Part shown: in pieces, positions 8,033 through 16,278 of the stretch
Layout: every line of letters begins with the position of its first letter
Numbering within the stretch: the first letter of the stretch is position 1
Source: Pseudomonas haemolytica
GTDB lineage: Bacteria > Pseudomonadota > Gammaproteobacteria > Pseudomonadales > Pseudomonadaceae
Length of the DNA: 64,000 nucleotides
Assembly (NCBI RefSeq): GCF_009659625.1
Contig: NZ_VOIW01000003.1
Span: 248,001 to 312,000 of the forward strand
Reading direction: 5' to 3'
Translations under genes and position numbers: made by a program
Notes under the pieces: generated by a model
Seen by the model: the letters and a program-made list of their open reading frames with translations, nothing else
Told to the model about the DNA's origin: nothing
Database searches by the model: none

Positions 8033-9448
8033 CTAACTGCCGTGAGGTCGACCCGATACCGTAGGGTAGTCGGACGGGTTCTTCATTCCGATGTGCGCTT
8101 CCGCAGAGTGGGTACTGACGGTTGTTTTTCCGTCGTTAGCTAATTCTGTAGTGCCGGAGTTTCCATGTCTTCCTACCGATTTGTGGCTGTGAGCGTTGTT
8201 CGAGCCTTTGAATGGTGTCGGGTTGCCATTCCCGTAGGCATGGATTTGGACTTCCGAACCATCAGGGTGTACCCAGCGCTGATTTTTGGTATTCGCAGGG
8301 TTCGTTCGGGTGTAGCCGTTTTTGCGTAGGATTTTCTCCACTTGGCGCACGGACTTTCCTTTAAACGACGGCAACTTGGCGACATTGGGTTTATTGGCAA
8401 ATCTACCCCTGGCATCGATCCATCTTCCTTTTGAGTTTTGTCGGGTTGCCGGGCCACAAGCCAGCCCGAGTGGGTCTATCCATGTGAAGGGGTTCGGTGC
8501 GTAGACATACAGATTAAATCCGCCCGCCAGCCCAATCGGATCCGGTGTTGTAAACCGCCCTACATCCGGATCATAAAATCGGAATGTATTGAAATGCAGT
8601 CCTGTCTCCCGGTCCAGATACTGTCCCTGAAACCGCAGGTTCTGCTCCTCAATGTAATATGGCTCGCGCACCTCCTCCAGCATGTTGCCCCATACTCGAT
8701 AGGTCGCCTGCCAGATGTTGCGCCCGTCGGCCTCGGTCAGTTGTTCTGGCAGCCCATTAAGATCGTTGTGGTAGTAGCGAATTTTTTGCAGTTTTCCGGT
8801 GCCGTCGACGCGGGCTAAAGGTTGATAGCCGTCGTCTTCGCCCTCGTAGACGTAAAGGCTCGTTTGGTTATGTCTATGCTCCTGCAGCAGACGCAGGCCA
8901 TCCCAAGTGAAGCGTGTCACGGCCCGCGAATAACCAGCGCTGTCATGTTCGGTTTTTTCGATACGGCGGCCTAACGGGTCGTAGGTCATCCTGATGACGC
9001 TGCGGTTTTCATTATGCACTTCAACCAGGCGGCTTTCGGCATCGTAGACAAAGCGCTGCAAACCACGTGCAGTGCTGCGCTTTTCGATCATTCGGCCCAA
9101 CGCATCGTATCGATAACGCTTATCTTGATAAGTGAGCAGCCGGTTATGTCTTACCAGGCCACTTTGTAGCGGGCTGTCGAGTAGGTTGGCTGCAGCATCA
9201 TATGCATAGGTTTCGCTCCGTCCCCCTTGGTGGCTGACAAGGATACGTTCGGTACTGTCGTACCCCAGGTGCTCTTGATGGTCGTGCTGGCGCTCGGTAC
9301 GACGGCGTCCGATCAGGTTGTTGCCATGGTCGTAGCTATAGTTGTTCTCAGCGGATGGAGGCAACTGCCTTCGCGTCACAGGTACTGCGATCACCGCTGC
9401 GCGCTGCAGGCTGCCCATTGATAAACACCGAGCTGGAACCCTCGGCAA
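8033..9448 (-). CDS. Orphan Rhs C-terminal part with an unassigned toxin tip
   Basis: From about position 9368 downward this frame is homologous to the end of the intact Rhs (residues about 1035-1328), including NLIGRRRT, YRYDALGRMIEKRS and the closing DPDVGRFTTPDPIGLAGG...DPLGL. After that it diverges completely into a 142-residue tip rich in His, Gly and Asn. The tip has FKGKSVRQVEKILRKNGYTR and then QRWVHPDGSEVQIHAYG, a helix-strand-strand layout reminiscent of HicA-type RNases, but I cannot assign it. The ATG at 9448 (or 9418) is only the first in this frame; that stretch overlaps the N-terminal fragment in another frame. The gene is the 3' half of an rhs gene that lost about 2.47 kb, so it is probably untranslated or poorly translated. 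Confidence 0.75.
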   Translation of the reverse strand: MPRVPARCLSMGSLQRAAVIAVPVTRRQLPPSAENNYSYDHGNNLIGRRRTERQHDHQEHLGYDSTERILVSHQGGRSETYAYDAAANLLDSPLQSGLVRHNRLLTYQDKRYRYDALGRMIEKRSTARGLQRFVYDAESRLVEVHNENRSVIRMTYDPLGRRIEKTEHDSAGYSRAVTRFTWDGLRLLQEHRHNQTSLYVYEGEDDGYQPLARVDGTGKLQKIRYYHNDLNGLPEQLTEADGRNIWQATYRVWGNMLEEVREPYYIEEQNLRFQGQYLDRETGLHFNTFRFYDPDVGRFTTPDPIGLAGGFNLYVYAPNPFTWIDPLGLACGPATRQNSKGRWIDARGRFANKPNVAKLPSFKGKSVRQVEKILRKNGYTRTNPANTKNQRWVHPDGSEVQIHAYGNGNPTPFKGSNNAHSHKSVGRHGNSGTTELANDGKTTVSTHSAEAHIGMKNPSDYPTVSGRPHGS

Positions 9449-9998
9449 TGAACTGCAGCGGCATCGGTGGGTGCTTGGTGCATGCCACGGTATCCAGCGG
9501 GCAAGGCTCGGTGCCGGGGGCCGGCGAGGCGACGGTCGGGCGCCACATCTGCGAGAAGAACTCGCCTGCCATGTCCAGGAAGCTGGGTGCCGGCGGCTCG
9601 CTGGGCGCGACGGGTACAGCCGTCATCTTGCCAGCGGCGCGGGCGGCCTTTTTGCCATTGATGAAGACGTTGTCCGAACCGCTGGTGATGAAGGCATCGA
9701 TCACCGGCGGGAACACCCAGTTGGCGGCGGACTCGCACCAACTGGATATCTTCAGATCAGCCCCTGTGAGCCCTGCGGTGATCCCGACGACCGCCCCCAC
9801 GACCAACACCAGCGCAACGCCGCCTGTGGCGATGGTTGCACCGGTCGCAAGGAAAACCGCCCCGGCAACGGCCAGGCAGCCCACGGTAGTGAGCGCCGCA
9901 TAGGCAGCCACTTCCAGTACACCGCCGAGAATATCGGCCATCACCGAGGTGTGCAGCAGTGCGTCGCCTTCGCGGGCCGCCCAGAGGTCTTCACTCAT
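9348..9998 (-). pseudogene. Truncated PAAR-Rhs N-terminal fragment (second rhs copy)
   Basis: The first 207 codons repeat the intact Rhs N-terminus (MSEDLWAAREGDALLHTSVM to GDRSTCDAK) residue for residue. The frame then runs into AVASIR and a stop, because the shared bases GCAACTGCC (9361-9369) join it out of frame to the Rhs tail. The fragment keeps the two hydrophobic pre-PAAR helices and the PAAR-type region. It could therefore still make a short spike tip that binds the Eag chaperone, but without cargo. It begins 14 bp after the chaperone gene, the position expected for the native effector of this cassette. Confidence 0.85.
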
Positions 9999-10012
9999 TG
10001 TTCAGGCTCGAC
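9369..10012 (-). repeat. Duplicated rhs 5' segment, copy 2
   Basis: Partner of 7033-7676, with 98.8% identity over 644 bp by direct comparison. It is the copy adjacent to the chaperone and vgrG, so it probably occupies the ancestral position, while copy 1 heads the tandem intact gene. Confidence 0.9.
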
Positions 10013-10447
10013 TCAGGGCGTAGCAGAAAAGTTGAGCGTGTTTTTGAGTGTTGCCCAGTGAGCCGCCTCGGCAGGGCCCAGGGGCTGGGTCTTGACGTAG
10101 CTCAGGGCAATCAAGCGGCGGGTGCCGGGTATCTGCATTGCCAATTGATACTGGTAGATGTTGTCGGTGCCCTTGTTGAAGCGGTTCTGCACTTCAAAGG
10201 CGTCGATGTCTTGCGCCGGCCCGACCTTGACGGCTTGCGCCGGGGAATAGCGAAGATCTTTTACCTGCTGCTCGAGTTTTTTCAGTTGGCCTTCGAAATT
10301 GCTTTGCAGGCTTTCGCCATCCGCCAACGGGCTGCGGCTCACGACCAGCGTGGTACCCAGCTTGGCGAACTTGAGGATATTGATCGAGGTGTCTTGTACC
10401 TCAGCGTCGGGCAGGGTGAACTGGGCTTCGTTAATCAGGTAATTCAT
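10013..10447 (-). CDS. Eag-type T6SS effector chaperone (DcrB/DUF1795 family)
   Basis: This 144-residue protein begins MNYLINEAQFTLPDAEVQDT and has the features of DcrB/DUF1795 proteins linked to T6SS (EagR/EagT6 group). It has no signal peptide, and its strand-rich body includes LVVSRSPLADGESLQSNFEG and YQYQLAMQIPGTRRLIALSY. Eag chaperones bind the hydrophobic pre-PAAR helices of Rhs/PAAR effectors in the cytosol, stabilise them and load them onto VgrG. The gene lies 15 bp after vgrG and 14 bp before the Rhs N-terminal segment, and both Rhs N-termini here carry such helices. Context and family agree. Confidence 0.85.
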   Translation of the reverse strand: MNYLINEAQFTLPDAEVQDTSINILKFAKLGTTLVVSRSPLADGESLQSNFEGQLKKLEQQVKDLRYSPAQAVKVGPAQDIDAFEVQNRFNKGTDNIYQYQLAMQIPGTRRLIALSYVKTQPLGPAEAAHWATLKNTLNFSATP

Positions 10448-10462
10448 GGTGAAGAAATCTCG

Positions 10463-12409
10463 TTATTGACCAGCGCCGGGCGTACCGGGAAATTTTGATT
10501 CGACGGCGGACTTGATCGTGCCTTGCACACCTTGGGCGCCGGGGGAGGTGCCCTTGTCACTGCCCAGGTTGATATCCAGTTTGCCCTTCGTCTGGATCTT
10601 GCTGCTGCCGGTGGAAAACAGGTTGAACGAGCCACAGGTCAGGTTAATGTCCCCGCCTGCCTTGAGCTCGATCACACTGTCGCCGCACACCAGGCGAATG
10701 CTCTCGCCGGCTTCGATGGTGTAGTGCGTGGCGGCGCTGTCCGACTTGGCGCCACCGACGATCACGGTGTCGTTGTTGCGCACCACCCGCAGCCGGTTAT
10801 TACCGATGGTCACCGTCTCGTTATGCCCAATGCTCTTGTTGCGGTCATGCCCCACCGAGTGGCTTTCATCCACCTCCACCACGATGTCCTGATTGCGTTC
10901 GGCATGGATATACAGCTGCTCCAGCCCCTTCTTGTCCTCCATGCGGATTTCATTGAAGTTGGCCGGCGTACCGCCCTTGCTCGAACGGCTTTTCATGCCG
11001 CTCTGGGTCGCGTTTTCCGGCAAATCGTAGGGCACGGTCTGCTCGGCGTTGTACACGCGGCCGGTGATGATCGGACGGTCGGGGTCGCCTTCGAGGAAGC
11101 TGACGATCACTTCCTGGCCGATCCGTGGGATCTGCATCGAGCCCCAGTTCTTGCCGGCCCAGGACTGCGACACGCGAATCCAGCACGAGCTGTTCTCATT
11201 GGATTGGTCGTGACGGTCCCAATAGAAATGCACCTTCACGCGGCCGTATTGGTCGGTCCAGATTTCCTCGCCTTTGGGGCCGACCACCAAGGCAGTCTGC
11301 GGGCCTTTGACGATGGGCCGGTGGGTGTTGGCCAGCGGGCGGAAACTCTGTTGGGCGTCGATGCAGGTCAGGCTGCTTTCGAACTGCGCCGAACCGGAGC
11401 CACCGCCGCTTTCCAGGCTTTCCTGAACGATGTAGTAGCGGCAGCCGACGATCAGGTATTCGCGGTTCTGGTCCTGGCGGCTGAAGCCGGTGAGGCTGAA
11501 CAGATGGCCTGAGCCCAGGCCCCGCGCATTGCCGGCAAACTCGATCTGCTCATGCAGGGTTTGCAGCGCTTCGATGCGCGTGCGCGCGTAGTGTTCGCCG
11601 TCGGCGCTTTGCACGTAGGTGCCAGGGTAGTCGTACAGCGGGTAGTCGCCGGCGGTGTGCGGGCGCGGCATGGCCGAGCGTACGTCGATGCTGGCGCTGG
11701 GGCGCTGGAAGTCGTAGTCGTTGAGCTCCAGCGAACCCGGCTGCACCTCCTGCGCCAGGTGCCAGTTGTGCATATGGTCGCGTTCGCGCTGTTGCTCGTC
11801 CTTGGGGTAGTAGGGGATCGACGCGTAGCCTGGCACCGTGGTGTGGGCGCCATAGGCGTCGGCCAGCACCAGCACATGGCGGTCCTGTTCATGGCGGAAG
11901 AAGTAGTAGATGCCTTCCTGTTCCATCAGGCGGCTGACGAAATCAAAACTCGTCTCGCGGTACTGCACGCAGTATTCCCACTCGCGATACGGCCGGCTCA
12001 GGGCGTCTTCGAAGTCGGAAAACCCCAGGTCGCGGAACACCTGCTTGATGATCTGCGGGATGCTCAGGTTCTGGAAAATCCGGCAGTCGGACGTGCGGCT
12101 GAGCAACCACAGCCACGGGCGCAACGTCACCTGGTAACTGGCGAACTGCCCTTGGTCGATGTTCTGGCTGCAACGGGCGACGATGCCGTGGAAGTGCCGC
12201 TCGCTGCCGTCCGCCAGTTGCAGGCCCACGCTCATCGGCTTGCCGAGCAACTGGTTGAGATCGATGTTGGCGTCCAGGGACGTCAGTTGCAGCTCATAGT
12301 TGAACAGCCTTCCTAACTCTTCACCGCCGCCCATTTCATTGAGCAACAGCACATCCGGCCCGAGGGGGCTGGTGATCTTGGCCAGGCGTGAGGCTTGGTT
12401 GAATAGCAT
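10463..12409 (-). CDS. vgrG: T6SS spike protein VgrG (TssI)
   Basis: This 648-residue VgrG has the usual architecture: a gp27-like N-terminal domain (begins MLFNQASRLAKITSPLGPDV), a gp5-like OB fold with the conserved WTDQYGRVKVHFYWDR and WIRVSQSWAGKNWGSMQIPR, and a C-terminal needle of repeating valine/glycine strands. It ends in a short Gly/Pro-rich tail (PGTPGAGQ) with no extra enzymatic domain. Trimeric VgrG caps the Hcp tube and carries PAAR-Rhs effectors. The gene lies downstream of clpV, separated by a REPIN, and upstream of the chaperone and rhs genes. Confidence 0.95.
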   Translation of the reverse strand: MLFNQASRLAKITSPLGPDVLLLNEMGGGEELGRLFNYELQLTSLDANIDLNQLLGKPMSVGLQLADGSERHFHGIVARCSQNIDQGQFASYQVTLRPWLWLLSRTSDCRIFQNLSIPQIIKQVFRDLGFSDFEDALSRPYREWEYCVQYRETSFDFVSRLMEQEGIYYFFRHEQDRHVLVLADAYGAHTTVPGYASIPYYPKDEQQRERDHMHNWHLAQEVQPGSLELNDYDFQRPSASIDVRSAMPRPHTAGDYPLYDYPGTYVQSADGEHYARTRIEALQTLHEQIEFAGNARGLGSGHLFSLTGFSRQDQNREYLIVGCRYYIVQESLESGGGSGSAQFESSLTCIDAQQSFRPLANTHRPIVKGPQTALVVGPKGEEIWTDQYGRVKVHFYWDRHDQSNENSSCWIRVSQSWAGKNWGSMQIPRIGQEVIVSFLEGDPDRPIITGRVYNAEQTVPYDLPENATQSGMKSRSSKGGTPANFNEIRMEDKKGLEQLYIHAERNQDIVVEVDESHSVGHDRNKSIGHNETVTIGNNRLRVVRNNDTVIVGGAKSDSAATHYTIEAGESIRLVCGDSVIELKAGGDINLTCGSFNLFSTGSSKIQTKGKLDINLGSDKGTSPGAQGVQGTIKSAVESKFPGTPGAGQ

Positions 12410-12452
12410 CGGTTAACCCGTAAGTGTCGTAATAACTGAAGAAACCGAGTCC

Positions 12453-12548
12453 AAATGTGGGAGGGGGCTTGCTCCCGATAGCAGTGTGTCAATTGACATA
12501 TTGGGTGGCTGGTGCACCGCTATCGGGAGCAAGCCCCCTCCCACATTT
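12453..12548. repeat. REPIN: 30-bp perfect inverted repeat between clpV and vgrG
   Basis: The left arm (12453-12482) and the right arm (12519-12548) are exact inverted copies, with the core GTGGGAGGGGGCTTGCTCCC. They are separated by 36 bp. This is the paired-REP layout that P. fluorescens-group genomes carry in many copies in intergenic DNA. It can form a very stable hairpin in the transcript and may lower read-through from clpV into vgrG. Confidence 0.92.
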
Positions 12549-12566
12549 GAGCTGTGTTCCTTCAGG

Positions 12567-15239
12567 TTAATCGCTGAAGTCGTAGTGCAATTCGTTATCC
12601 CGACTGCTGATCCGCACGCCCGCCAGCGCCTTGCCTTCGAGCATGCGCGTGAGGAATTCACGGCTCATGTCCGGCAGCAGGCTGTTGGTGAGGATGGTGT
12701 CGATCATGCGTCCGCCGCTTTCGGTCTCGGTGCAGCGCGAGACGATCAGGTCGACCACCGCGTCGTCGTAGTCGAAGGCCACTTTGTGGGTGCTCTCCAC
12801 GCGCTTCTTGATGCGGTTCAATTGCAGGCGCGTGATCGCCTTGAGCATGTCGTCGCTGAGCGGGTAGTAAGGAATCGTCACCAGGCGCCCCAGTAACGCT
12901 GGCGGGAAAATCTCCAGCAGCGGCTGGCGCAGGGCCTTGGCGATTTCTTCCGGCTCGGGGATGTTTGCCGGGTCTTTGCACACCTGGGAAATCAGCTCGG
13001 TACCCGCGTTGGTGGTCAGCAGGATCAAGGTGTTCTTGAAGTCGATCACGCGACCTTCGCCGTCCTCCATCACGCCCTTGTCGAACACTTGGAAGAAGAT
13101 CTCATGCACGTCCGGGTGGGCTTTTTCCACCTCGTCCAACAACACCACACTGTAGGGTTTGCGCCGCACGGCTTCGGTCAGTACGCCGCCTTCGCCGTAG
13201 CCGATATAGCCCGGTGGCGCACCCTTGAGGGTCGACACGGTATGGGCTTCCTGGAATTCGCTCATGTTGATGGTGATCACGTTCTGCTCGCCGCCATACA
13301 TGGCTTCGGCCAGGGCCAGGGCGGTTTCGGTCTTGCCCACACCCGAGGTGCCGGCGAGCATGAACACGCCAATCGGCTTGCTCGGGTTGTCGAGGCCGGC
13401 GCGGGAAGTCTGGATACGCTTGGCGATCATCTGCAGGGCGTGGTCCTGACCGATGATGCGTTTCTTCAGGTGCTGGTCGAGGTTGAGCACGGTCTCCAGT
13501 TCGTTGCGCGCCATGCGGCCCACCGGGATGCCAGTCCAATCGGCGACTACCGAGGCCACGGCCTGGTAATCCACGGTCGGCAGGATCAGCGGGGTTTCGC
13601 CTTGCAGGGCGGTGAGGCGCTGTTGCAGGTCGACCAGTTGGGCGCGCAGCTCGTTGCTCTCGTTGTTATCGGTGGAGCTGTCTACCACGCCGGCTTGTTC
13701 ACGCAAGGTCGCACGTGTGGCGAGCAGTTCGTCCACCAGCGTTTTCTCTTCGGCCCAGCGGCTTTCCAGCGTTGCAAGACGCTCACGCTCAGCGCTCAAA
13801 AGCGCTTCGCTATTGGTTTGGCGTGCACCAATCGAAATGCCGATGGCATGTTCGCGGGCGATGATTTGCAGCTCGGTTTCCAGGGCCTCGATGCGACGGC
13901 GGCTGTCGTCCACTTCGGCCGGCACCGCGTGCAGGCTGATGGCGACGCGGGCGCAGGCGGTGTCGAGCAGGCTTACGGATTTGTCCGGCAACTGGCGTGC
14001 CGGGATGTAGCGGTGGGACAGCTTCACCGAGGCTTCCAAGGCTTCATCGAGGATCTGCACCTGATGGTGTTTTTCCATGGTCGAGGCCACGCCGCGCATC
14101 ATCAGCAGCGCCTTGTCTTCCGAGGGTTCGGCAACCTGTACCACCTGGAAGCGACGGGTCAGGGCCGGGTCTTTCTCGATGTGCTTCTTGTACTCGGCCC
14201 AAGTGGTGGCGGCCACGGTACGCAAGGTGCCACGGGCAAGAGCAGGCTTGAGCAGGTTGGCCGCGTCACCCGTGCCGGCAGCACCACCGGCACCCACCAG
14301 GGTATGGGCTTCGTCGATAAACAGGATGATCGGCTTGGGCGAGGCCTGCACGTCTTCGATGACCTGGCGCAGGCGCTGTTCGAACTCACCTTTCATGCTC
14401 GCGCCGGCTTGCAGCAGGCCCACGTCGAGGCTGCGCAGTTCCACATCTTTCAAGGCCGGCGGCACGTCACCGGCGACGATGCGCAGGGCGAAACCCTCGA
14501 CCACGGCAGTCTTGCCCACCCCGGCTTCACCGGTGAGGATCGGGTTGTTCTGGCGCCGACGCATCAGGATATCCACCAGTTGGCGGATCTCTTCGTCACG
14601 GCCGACGATAGGGTCGAGCTTGCCGCTGCGCGCCTGTTCGGTCAGGTCGACGGTGAAGCGCTTGAGGGCCTCCTGCTTGCCCATCGCGCTCGGCGCCATC
14701 GCACCGCTGGCTTCGCCCGGCACGGCGCCGGCATTGAATCCGTCGCTGGCCGTCAGTGCGTTTTCCGGCGAGTCACCGACGTATTCGTCAAAGCGCTCAC
14801 TCAAGGCTTCGGCCTTGATCTTGTCGAACTCGGCAGACAACCCCAGCAGCGCGTGGCGCAGGCTTGGCGTCTTGAGAATGCCCAGCACCAGGTAGCCGGT
14901 ACGCACCTGGCTTTCGCCGAACATCAGGCTGCCGTAGACCCAGCCGCGCTCTACCGCTTCCTCCACATGGGAGGACAGGTCGGTGATTGAGGTGGAGCCA
15001 CGCGGCAGGCGGTCCAGGGCTTCTGTGAGGTCACGGGCCAGGCGCGCCGGCTCGACGTTGAACTGGCGGATGATGCGGTGCAGGTCCGAGTCCTGCAATT
15101 GCAGCAACTGGTGAAACCAGTGGGCCAGTTCTACGTAGGGGTTGCCCCGCAACTTGCAGAACACGGTGGCGGCTTCGATGGCCTTGTAGGCCACGCTGTT
15201 GAGTTTGCCGAACAGTGCGGCGCGACTGATTTCACCCAT
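12567..15239 (-). CDS. clpV: T6SS ATPase ClpV (TssH)
   Basis: This 890-residue AAA+ disaggregase has a ClpV-type N-terminal domain (MGEISRAALFGKLNSVAYKA). The first Walker A (GEAGVGKTAVV) lies at about residue 235, followed by Walker B (ILFIDEAHTL), a coiled middle domain, and the second Walker A (GTSGVGKTETAL) with VVLLDEVEKAHPD. ClpV extracts and recycles contracted TssB/TssC sheath subunits after firing. It overlaps tssG by 8 bp at its start, and a REPIN separates it from vgrG downstream. Note the absence of a neighbouring tagJ, which in HSI-I encodes a ClpV/sheath accessory factor. Confidence 0.95.
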   Translation of the reverse strand: MGEISRAALFGKLNSVAYKAIEAATVFCKLRGNPYVELAHWFHQLLQLQDSDLHRIIRQFNVEPARLARDLTEALDRLPRGSTSITDLSSHVEEAVERGWVYGSLMFGESQVRTGYLVLGILKTPSLRHALLGLSAEFDKIKAEALSERFDEYVGDSPENALTASDGFNAGAVPGEASGAMAPSAMGKQEALKRFTVDLTEQARSGKLDPIVGRDEEIRQLVDILMRRRQNNPILTGEAGVGKTAVVEGFALRIVAGDVPPALKDVELRSLDVGLLQAGASMKGEFEQRLRQVIEDVQASPKPIILFIDEAHTLVGAGGAAGTGDAANLLKPALARGTLRTVAATTWAEYKKHIEKDPALTRRFQVVQVAEPSEDKALLMMRGVASTMEKHHQVQILDEALEASVKLSHRYIPARQLPDKSVSLLDTACARVAISLHAVPAEVDDSRRRIEALETELQIIAREHAIGISIGARQTNSEALLSAERERLATLESRWAEEKTLVDELLATRATLREQAGVVDSSTDNNESNELRAQLVDLQQRLTALQGETPLILPTVDYQAVASVVADWTGIPVGRMARNELETVLNLDQHLKKRIIGQDHALQMIAKRIQTSRAGLDNPSKPIGVFMLAGTSGVGKTETALALAEAMYGGEQNVITINMSEFQEAHTVSTLKGAPPGYIGYGEGGVLTEAVRRKPYSVVLLDEVEKAHPDVHEIFFQVFDKGVMEDGEGRVIDFKNTLILLTTNAGTELISQVCKDPANIPEPEEIAKALRQPLLEIFPPALLGRLVTIPYYPLSDDMLKAITRLQLNRIKKRVESTHKVAFDYDDAVVDLIVSRCTETESGGRMIDTILTNSLLPDMSREFLTRMLEGKALAGVRISSRDNELHYDFSD

Positions 15240-16278
15240 GCTCTGGATTCCTTGAGGTGGTGGTGGCGTGGTCGGCGTAATGCCGGGCCAGGATTAGGTC
15301 GTTGGCGTCATGCCGAGGTTGGCCGAGCCAGGTGTTGAAGCCCAGGCGGAACTGGCCATTGAGTTGCAGCGCCGGTACTTCGGGTTGTTGCAAAACCAGG
15401 TTCAGGTCCCAGTCCAATTCATGGCCCAGGTACTCGGCCACCCATGCCACCAGCTCGTTGAAAGGCTGTTGGCCGGGCAACATGCTCATGTAGTCGTCCA
15501 GCGTGAGCGGCCCCAGGCAGATACGGAATTTATGCTGGCGGTCCCACACATGGCTGCCCAGGCAAAAGTCCACGCCCAGCTGGTTGGCGCTGATACCCAC
15601 GCGGCTGCGCTCGGGCAGTTCCAGCCATTGGCCGACATACTCCTCGATGGCTACCGGCAGGCCGAAATACTCGCCGAGGATCGCCTTCAAGCCATCCGGA
15701 TAGCGGGTTTGCGCCGACAGATGGCCGCTGTAATGCAGCTTTGCGGTATCCGGGATGAGCCCCTGATTCTGCAGGCTTGGCATGCCGCGACCACTCAAGG
15801 CGGCGAGGCGTGCCGACCAGTAGTCATCGTCCGGGCGGTCGTGGCTGACCGTCGGCCGCGCCTCGGCCCAGGCCCGGTAGAACAGGCTCAGCAAGCGGTG
15901 GTGGAACACGTCCAGGAATTGCTTGCTGGTGCTGTCGGCGTTGTTGCGCTGACGCTCGCGTACGTATTCGGTGATATGCAACGGCAGCGGGCCATTGGGG
16001 CCGCCCAGGCCGAAGAAGAATTGTTCGAGCCGTGCCGGCTTGCCGTCGCCACCGGGATCGACCGCAGCCAAGGTGGCCGGGGCGAAGGTGCAGTCGGCCT
16101 GTTGCCCGAGGCGCAACGGGTCATCCGCCAGACGCAGGGAATGGCCCAGGCGCGGCAACTGCGGCGATTCGCACTCGATACGCCGCAGCGCCTGGAAAAA
16201 GTCATATTCCCAGGGCTCCTGATGCATCGCATCCAGGGTACTCACAGGGTCGGACGTCGTCCGGGCTTGGCTTTCCAT
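15232..16278 (-). CDS. tssG: T6SS baseplate subunit TssG
   Basis: This 348-residue protein shows TssG signatures: PWEYDFFQALRRIECESP near the N-terminus, then LGHSLRLADDPLRLGQQADC, and a C-terminal part with GFNTWLGQPRHDANDLILAR. TssG joins TssF, TssE and TssK to form the baseplate wedge. The start overlaps the end of tssF (16242) and its stop overlaps the clpV start, so tssE-F-G-clpV are tightly coupled. Confidence 0.93.
   Translation of the reverse strand: MESQARTTSDPVSTLDAMHQEPWEYDFFQALRRIECESPQLPRLGHSLRLADDPLRLGQQADCTFAPATLAAVDPGGDGKPARLEQFFFGLGGPNGPLPLHITEYVRERQRNNADSTSKQFLDVFHHRLLSLFYRAWAEARPTVSHDRPDDDYWSARLAALSGRGMPSLQNQGLIPDTAKLHYSGHLSAQTRYPDGLKAILGEYFGLPVAIEEYVGQWLELPERSRVGISANQLGVDFCLGSHVWDRQHKFRICLGPLTLDDYMSMLPGQQPFNELVAWVAEYLGHELDWDLNLVLQQPEVPALQLNGQFRLGFNTWLGQPRHDANDLILARHYADHATTTSRNPEHG

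Noticed and set aside
12453..12548. Phage or island attachment site
   Set aside because: The arms are inverted, not direct, copies and carry the REP core found at four other places in the window; there is no integrase or tRNA gene nearby.
13089..14990. A 633-residue open frame opposite clpV
   Set aside because: It lies fully antisense to the Walker motifs of ClpV and has low-complexity composition, so it is a shadow frame.
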